Made by a program: the position numbers and the translations under genes. A stretch of 64,000 bases of DNA from an uncultured Bacteroidales bacterium (lineage in GTDB: Bacteria > Bacteroidota > Bacteroidia > Bacteroidales > FEN-979): positions 65,113 to 129,112 of the forward strand of contig CAJAUM010000052.1 of assembly GCA_903945175.1 (NCBI GenBank). The letters are read 5' to 3'. Under the pieces are notes generated by a model, which saw only the letters and a list, made by a program, of their open reading frames with translations, had not been told where the DNA came from and did no database searches. Positions 59,699 through 64,000 of the stretch are shown one piece after another. Each line of letters opens with the position of its first letter. The stretch's first letter is position 1.

Positions 59699-60538
59699 TT
59701 AAACTATTCTCCGTATCAGCCTCAGTTTGTGGGTGTATTTCTGTACCGCTTCATTGTAGATACCTTCATGGTCGAGAACATCGATGCGCACTTTTCCTGA
59801 GCAATGGATGATGTGTGACCGATCGATGAGCAGCCCCACGTGGGTGATTTTTCCCTCCGCATCATCAAAAAAAGCAAGATCGCCGGGCTCGGCCTCGCCC
59901 AAAAGACTGATCACTTCACCTTGCGATGCCTGCTGAGATGCATCACGGAGAAGTTTGATTTTTTTCATTTTATAAACCATCTGGACAAAGCCGGAGCAAT
60001 CGATCCCAAAGGGGGTGCGGCCTCCCCACACGTATGGTGCATTGAGATACAGCAAGGCATCATTCACGAGATGCCTCCTGGTTTTCGATGCCTCCTCCCT
60101 GCCCTGAACCTCCTTAGCCAGGGATTGATCAGATGCTAATTGATCACATGCCGATTGATCAGATACTGATCCATCTATATGAAATTCGTCCTGACCAATA
60201 CAGAACCTTCCTCCCTTGCAACCCGGTAACGAGCTGCCCAAAACAATTGGAATCATGGTCCCGTTCGATTCATGCGTAAGGATTTGCACCAGATCACGGG
60301 TGACCAAAGTTTCAGAACCGGCCAACCGAAGAAACTCCTGCTCTGTGATGAATTGATTCTGAAGCGTATGAATCCAACCCTCATAATTGTCATAGAGGAG
60401 CTGAACCCTGAGCCAGTTGTTCTCCTTTGCAACAACCCGGTACAGTTCGCCGAATAGAACCTGCGTGACCATCTCCGCAGTATGCAACGGTTCCAGCCTC
60501 ACGGGGATCACACTGTGAAGAGAAATGCCAAATTCCAT
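59699..60538 (-). CDS. NlpC/P60 family peptidoglycan hydrolase with SH3 domains
   Basis: The 279-residue protein has N-terminal SH3-like regions (residues 1-115, NWLRVQLLYDNYEGWI) and a C40 peptidase domain with catalytic cysteine in PFGIDCSGFVQMVYK, histidine in THVGLLIDRS and a second HCSGK segment. It would cleave peptide stems. No clear signal peptide is present, as in many Bacteroidota relatives. A linker near residues 124-140 is encoded by a 15-base triple repeat. It follows the feo genes by one base. Confidence 0.87.
   Translation of the reverse strand: MEFGISLHSVIPVRLEPLHTAEMVTQVLFGELYRVVAKENNWLRVQLLYDNYEGWIHTLQNQFITEQEFLRLAGSETLVTRDLVQILTHESNGTMIPIVLGSSLPGCKGGRFCIGQDEFHIDGSVSDQSACDQLASDQSLAKEVQGREEASKTRRHLVNDALLYLNAPYVWGGRTPFGIDCSGFVQMVYKMKKIKLLRDASQQASQGEVISLLGEAEPGDLAFFDDAEGKITHVGLLIDRSHIIHCSGKVRIDVLDHEGIYNEAVQKYTHKLRLIRRIV
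60125..60169. repeat. 15-base tandem repeat in the NlpC/P60 gene
   Basis: Three units: TTGATCAGATGCTAA, TTGATCACATGCCGA, TTGATCAGATACTGA. They keep the frame and encode a DQ-rich linker (SDQSACDQLASDQSL). Confidence 0.85.
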
Positions 60539-60539
60539 T

Positions 60540-60704
60540 TTATTTCAGATTAGTTGGAGGTAAAGGTAGGGAAAAAGGTGACTTGCAACCGCTGCATCCG
60601 TTGCATTTAGAAGCAGGGGCTTTAAAAAACCGGAAGATCCTTATGGCTGTTAAGGAAGAGGCTGCAAACACAATTATACCAACAATCAGGTTTTGAATGA
60701 TCAT
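60540..60704 (-). CDS. FeoB-associated Cys-rich membrane protein, 54 aa
   Basis: This small protein has one membrane helix (residues 2-22, QNLIVGIIVFAASSLTAI) followed by a cysteine motif (KCNGCSGCK). That is the pattern of the FeoB-associated Cys-rich family. It starts one base after the feoB stop and ends one base before the NlpC/P60 start, so the three genes form a tight unit. Its role in ferrous iron uptake is presumed from constant association. Confidence 0.87.
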   Translation of the reverse strand: MIIQNLIVGIIVFAASSLTAIRIFRFFKAPASKCNGCSGCKSPFSLPLPPTNLK

Positions 60705-60705
60705 C

Positions 60706-63111
60706 TCAGGATAGGATTAGTGTGCCAATCTGAAAAACAGCGAAGGATACGATCCAGGCGAGCACGGTGGTGTAGGTAATGAGAAAAAGAGCCCATTTCC
60801 AGCTGCCAGATTCCCGGTTCACAGTAGCAACTACCGCCACGCAAGGCATATAGATGAGGATAAAAAGCAGGTAAGATATCCCAACGAGGGGTGTAAAGAG
60901 TTTTTCCCCTGCTGATGGTCCGTCCTGGCGGGTGGCTTGCTGCAACCGCACGCCCAAGGTCTCCCTTGCTGTTGTTTCATGATAATGGCCGGATCCGAAC
61001 AAAACGCCCATGGTGCTTACCACCACCTCTTTTGCCGCTGCACCCGTGATCAGGCTGACGCCCATGCGCCAGTCAAATCCGAGCGGGGCAATCGCTGGCT
61101 CAATGGCTTTCCCGATTTTGGCAATGTAAGATTGTTTCAGTCTTTCGCCGGAACTGGCTGAACTGCCCGCCGGGAAATATTCAAGCGCCCAGATCAGGAT
61201 CACGGCGATCAAAATCACGCCACCCATTTTGCGGAGGTATTGTTGCCCTTTTTCCCACATATGCCGCATGATCACCCGAAAAGTTGGAAGGCGGTAGGGA
61301 GGGAGTTCCATTACAAAAGGCGCCTCTTTGCTTTTAAAAAGTGTTCGTTTGAACACGAGTGAAATCAATACAGCGAGGATAACCCCGGTCATGTAAAGCC
61401 CGAAAATCACACTTCCCGCATGATCGGGGAATACCGCACCCGCAATCAGGATGTACACCGGCAGTCGTGCGCTGCATGACATGAAGGGATTTATAAGCAT
61501 GGTCAGCAAACGGTCATTCCGGTCTTTCAGGGTGCGTGTTACCATAATAGCCGGTACATTGCAACCGAAGCCCATGATAAGCGGGATAAATGACTGACCG
61601 TGGAGCCCCATTTTATGCATCAGCTTATCCATGATGAACGCTGCCCTTGCCATGTATCCGCTATCTTCCATCAGGGAAATAAAGAAGAACAGGATCAGGA
61701 TGTTCGGGAGAAAAACGATGATGCTGCCCACTCCGTTGATGATCCCATCAACCAGCAGATCTCTGACTGGTCCGGTTGGAAGGAGCATGCTTGTCCGGCT
61801 GCCAATCCACGCCACACACAAGTCAATCCAATGCTTCGGATATGCTCCGACAGTGAAGGTAGACTGAAACATAACCCAGAGAAAAAGGATAAAGGCCGGG
61901 AATCCAAACCATTTATCGGTTAGCACATGGTCGATACGTTCACTAACGGTCTTGATTTTATAATCACGGGGGGATGATGTCAGTGTCTCCCTGAGTGCCC
62001 CGGCGATAAACCCATATTTTGCATCGGTAATCAATGTCGCTGAATCCTCCTTGAAATTGGTCTCAAGCCGCAGGACCTCCTGATCCGCAATTTTCGTGAT
62101 GGGTTTAAATTGCAGTGAGGATTGCAGTGAGGAAAGAACCTCACCATCCTTTTCCAATAATTTAATTCCGTAAAACCTTGATGAGATCCGGTCGGTCAGT
62201 GATTTGTCCAACCAGATTGCATCCTGAATCTTCAGGATTGACCGCTCAAGTTCCTGCCCGTAGTTGATATGCACATGCCGCATGACGGGGTCACGGTCTT
62301 CGAATACATCAATAATCCGGTTGAATAATTCGGGAATACCCGTCCCTTTTAAGCTGACGGTCGGAATCACCGGGATGCCCAATAGCTTTCCAAGCGACAG
62401 GTAATCAAGTTGATTTCCCTGCTTTCCGAATTCATCGAACATATTCAGTGCAATCACCACCCTGATATCCATGTCGATCAGCTGGGTTGTAAGAAAAAGA
62501 TTGCGCTCCAGGTTAGAGGCATCTATCACGTTTACAACAACATCCGGAATGTTTTCGGTGATATGCCGGCGCACAAAGAGTTCCTCGGGGGAGTAGGCAG
62601 TAAGGGAATAGGTTCCCGGAAGGTCGGTGATGTTGAATATATACCCATCCTGTTTGAATCTCCCCTCTTTTGAATCTACAGTCACACCGCTGAAATTCCC
62701 GACCCGTTCATGTGATCCGGAGGCAAAGTTGAAGAGCGTTGTTTTACCACAATTCGGGTTGCCAACCAGGGCAATATCGATCACTTTGCCTCTATCTCCG
62801 GTCCCATTTCGAAGTGAAGTTTCCTCGATGGTTCTGTGATATTCACCGGAATCAGCCACGGCATGCATCGCACTGATTTGTTCTGAAGTGGATTGTATCC
62901 CGATCAGCACGGCCTCGCTTTGCCTGAGCGATACATGATATCCCATGATCCTGTATTCAATTGGATCTTGCAGGGGCGCTGCTTTTACCACAGTGACCTC
63001 TTTCCCTTTCACAAAACCCATCTCGGTAATTCGTTTACGGAAAGCGCCGCGACCTCTCACTTTGGAGATGCGCCCTGAATCACCTTGATGTAAATCGAGA
63101 AGGGTTGCCAA
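60706..63111 (-). CDS. feoB: ferrous iron transporter, FeoA-FeoB fusion
   Basis: The 801-residue protein has a FeoA SH3-like domain (residues 1-75, RKRITEMGFVKGKEVTVVKA), a GTPase domain with G1 GNPNCGKTTLFN near 116, G3 DLPGTYSLTAYSPEE near 163 and G4 ALNMFDEF near 221, and a C-terminal membrane part with FIPLIMGFGCNVPAIMVTRT. It imports Fe(II) across the inner membrane. The fusion is common in Bacteroidota. A TACCTTTG promoter motif precedes it. Confidence 0.97.
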   Translation of the reverse strand: MATLLDLHQGDSGRISKVRGRGAFRKRITEMGFVKGKEVTVVKAAPLQDPIEYRIMGYHVSLRQSEAVLIGIQSTSEQISAMHAVADSGEYHRTIEETSLRNGTGDRGKVIDIALVGNPNCGKTTLFNFASGSHERVGNFSGVTVDSKEGRFKQDGYIFNITDLPGTYSLTAYSPEELFVRRHITENIPDVVVNVIDASNLERNLFLTTQLIDMDIRVVIALNMFDEFGKQGNQLDYLSLGKLLGIPVIPTVSLKGTGIPELFNRIIDVFEDRDPVMRHVHINYGQELERSILKIQDAIWLDKSLTDRISSRFYGIKLLEKDGEVLSSLQSSLQFKPITKIADQEVLRLETNFKEDSATLITDAKYGFIAGALRETLTSSPRDYKIKTVSERIDHVLTDKWFGFPAFILFLWVMFQSTFTVGAYPKHWIDLCVAWIGSRTSMLLPTGPVRDLLVDGIINGVGSIIVFLPNILILFFFISLMEDSGYMARAAFIMDKLMHKMGLHGQSFIPLIMGFGCNVPAIMVTRTLKDRNDRLLTMLINPFMSCSARLPVYILIAGAVFPDHAGSVIFGLYMTGVILAVLISLVFKRTLFKSKEAPFVMELPPYRLPTFRVIMRHMWEKGQQYLRKMGGVILIAVILIWALEYFPAGSSASSGERLKQSYIAKIGKAIEPAIAPLGFDWRMGVSLITGAAAKEVVVSTMGVLFGSGHYHETTARETLGVRLQQATRQDGPSAGEKLFTPLVGISYLLFILIYMPCVAVVATVNRESGSWKWALFLITYTTVLAWIVSFAVFQIGTLILS

Positions 63112-63132
63112 TTAATTTAGATTAAATTAAGG

Positions 63133-63140
63133 CAAAGGTA
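63133..63140 (-). promoter_or_regulatory. -7 promoter motif for the feo operon
   Basis: Minus-strand TACCTTTG, 22 bp upstream of feoB. No Fur-box-like palindrome is evident. Confidence 0.55.
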
Positions 63141-63178
63141 CGAAATCTTCGGAACAGGAGGTAGTTGGAGGACGATTT

Positions 63179-63634
63179 TTAAGGTTGAATGGAAATTCTT
63201 CCTTTTCGTACCTGGACATTTATTTTAACCATCGAATTTACGGGGGTCTCGTTTTGCAGGGCCGGTGACCAAACAATGAGCGTATTCAATAATTTTAAAA
63301 CCCTGGTCGCCAAACCCATGGTTCCTTCATAGGTTTCAAGCACGGAAGCTACAAACCGTCCCTGGCAATCGACATAGAAGTTGAAATGATAGTAGGCCGT
63401 TGACTCTTTGTCTCCAGCCTGACGCACAATGGCTGCATTCATCGTTGAATCAAGCACATGTATATCATTCCTGATACGCGCGTCCTGGGTAGGCAGCGTG
63501 GCAATGGCAAATGAATCGCAAGGCGTGGTAAAAAAAATATTCTGTATGGTTTGTCCCGAACCAATTACAGGGAAGAGTAAACAGACAGTGAGAATAACCA
63601 ATAATCTGCTTAACAGTGTTGAGGATTGTTTCAT
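63179..63634 (-). CDS. small exported protein with TonB C-terminal-like fold
   Basis: The 151-residue protein has a signal peptide (residues 1-27, ending GSGQ). The C-terminal half reads like a TonB C-terminal domain: a strand with VDCQGRFVASVLE, a helix with RVLKLLNTLIVWSPA and QNETPVNSMVKINVQVRKG. It lacks the membrane anchor and proline-rich linker of TonB. The function is unknown. Confidence 0.6.
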   Translation of the reverse strand: MKQSSTLLSRLLVILTVCLLFPVIGSGQTIQNIFFTTPCDSFAIATLPTQDARIRNDIHVLDSTMNAAIVRQAGDKESTAYYHFNFYVDCQGRFVASVLETYEGTMGLATRVLKLLNTLIVWSPALQNETPVNSMVKINVQVRKGRISIQP

Positions 63635-63674
63635 ATCGATTTCTGATCTAAAATGTGTTTTTTAATTTTGAAAT

Positions 63675-64000
63675 TCAACTACAAATATAATCTTTTGATT
63701 CTGGTCCAAGGTTGAAAATCACATCCAAAACGCTTAATCCCGGGATGAAGCCATGGCTGGATTCAAAAACCTGGATATAACGGGGATGTTGCCCGGACTG
63801 TTCCGTTCTTTTTTGAACCAGGATCCCTCTCAGGTCCCTTATCCCTGAAGGTGATTTAACATATTCAACACTTGTACGGATGATCCTGTTAAGTTTCATG
63901 ATCCTGAGAAGAAGATGGAGCAACTCCAGGTTGAAATCTATCAGAAAATTGAATCTCCGCTCATAATAAGGGGCAAAAAGGTCCTGGTAAAAGAGAAAAA
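63675..64000 (-). CDS. WbqC-like family protein, 5' part missing
   Basis: The reading frame is open from the window edge to the stop at 63675, giving the C-terminal 108 residues. Segments QDLFAPYYERRFNFLIDFNL and YIQVFESSHGFIPGLSVLDV and the ending FNLGPESKDYI are characteristic of the WbqC-like family, often found near polysaccharide genes in Bacteroidota. The biochemical role is not established. Confidence 0.8.
   Translation of the reverse strand, partial: FLFYQDLFAPYYERRFNFLIDFNLELLHLLLRIMKLNRIIRTSVEYVKSPSGIRDLRGILVQKRTEQSGQHPRYIQVFESSHGFIPGLSVLDVIFNLGPESKDYICS
63682..63689 (-). promoter_or_regulatory. -7 promoter motif for the TonB-C-like gene
   Basis: Minus-strand TATATTTG, inside the last codons of the WbqC-like gene and 47 bp upstream of the next start. 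Confidence 0.4.

Noticed and set aside
59692-60538. Intrinsic terminator behind the barrel gene
   Set aside because: The GTGACGC units contain ACGCGT and TCACGTGA palindromes, but no stable stem followed by a T tract can be drawn.

Overview
The window reads as chromosomal DNA of an anaerobic or microaerophilic member of the Bacteroidota, most likely a Bacteroidales-type lineage. Sequence evidence: many genes are preceded by the phylum's TAnnTTTG -7 promoter motif; lpxC is fused to fabZ and feoA to feoB; there is a PorX-type response regulator with a PglZ domain, a DUF6427 protein, a WbqC-like protein and a PorT-like outer-membrane barrel. Low-potential enzymes (two 2-oxoacid:ferredoxin oxidoreductases, ferredoxins, a glycyl-radical enzyme) sit with rubrerythrin, rubredoxin, peroxidases and an FNR-like regulator, which fits an anaerobe that meets some oxygen. 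I see no tRNA, rRNA, CRISPR array, prophage or transposase, and no gene-free gap above 300 bases.

Layout. 1-12.5 kb: 2-oxoglutarate-type ferredoxin oxidoreductase (korAB), a 2[4Fe-4S] ferredoxin, LpxH-like, Nudix and MnmD-like genes, a fused 2-oxoacid dehydrogenase E1, oxygen-defence genes, and a four-subunit 2-oxoacid:ferredoxin oxidoreductase. 12.6-20.3 kb: a metalloprotease-like lipid-anchored or membrane protein, an aminotransferase, and a complete hpdB-hpdC-hpdA set for a 4-hydroxyphenylacetate (p-cresol-forming) decarboxylase, with an Mpv17-like membrane protein and YqgE upstream. 20.3-30 kb: murL-murD2 (the L-glutamate/epimerase route to muropeptide), a glucosaminidase, a large anchored protein, rnhB, DUF6427 and purD. 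30-36 kb: a polysaccharide block (glycosyltransferase, flippase, two chain-length proteins, O-antigen ligase/polymerase). 36-43.8 kb: lipid A block (lpxD, lpxC-fabZ, lpxA, a second lpxD-like gene) with efp, an FkbM methyltransferase, an ABC ATPase and an HD hydrolase. 43.9-52 kb: porX, tsaE and an Fe-S/NrfD/cytochrome c electron-transfer operon beside an FNR-like gene. 52-64 kb: an alanine dehydrogenase-like gene, aroB, aroA, a LutA-like protein, tex, a barrel protein, an NlpC/P60 hydrolase, the feo locus, a TonB-C-like protein and a partial WbqC-like gene.

How they work together. The aminotransferase, the 2-oxoacid:ferredoxin oxidoreductase and HpdBCA could form a fermentative route from tyrosine through 4-hydroxyphenylacetate to p-cresol; the clustering is seen, the pathway is inferred. 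The envelope genes cover muropeptide, lipid A, surface polysaccharide and type IX secretion control.

The most unusual sequence-level signal is a family of short tandem repeats with 7- or 8-base units (CCAATGA, GTGACGC, TRACAGGG, GGTRACAA, ATTTACG, GTGARATW). They sit mostly directly behind stop codons and in convergent gene junctions; in three genes the stop codon itself lies in the array, and one array lies in frame inside hpdA. Most units carry a stop codon on the strand of the gene that ends there, so three units close all frames.
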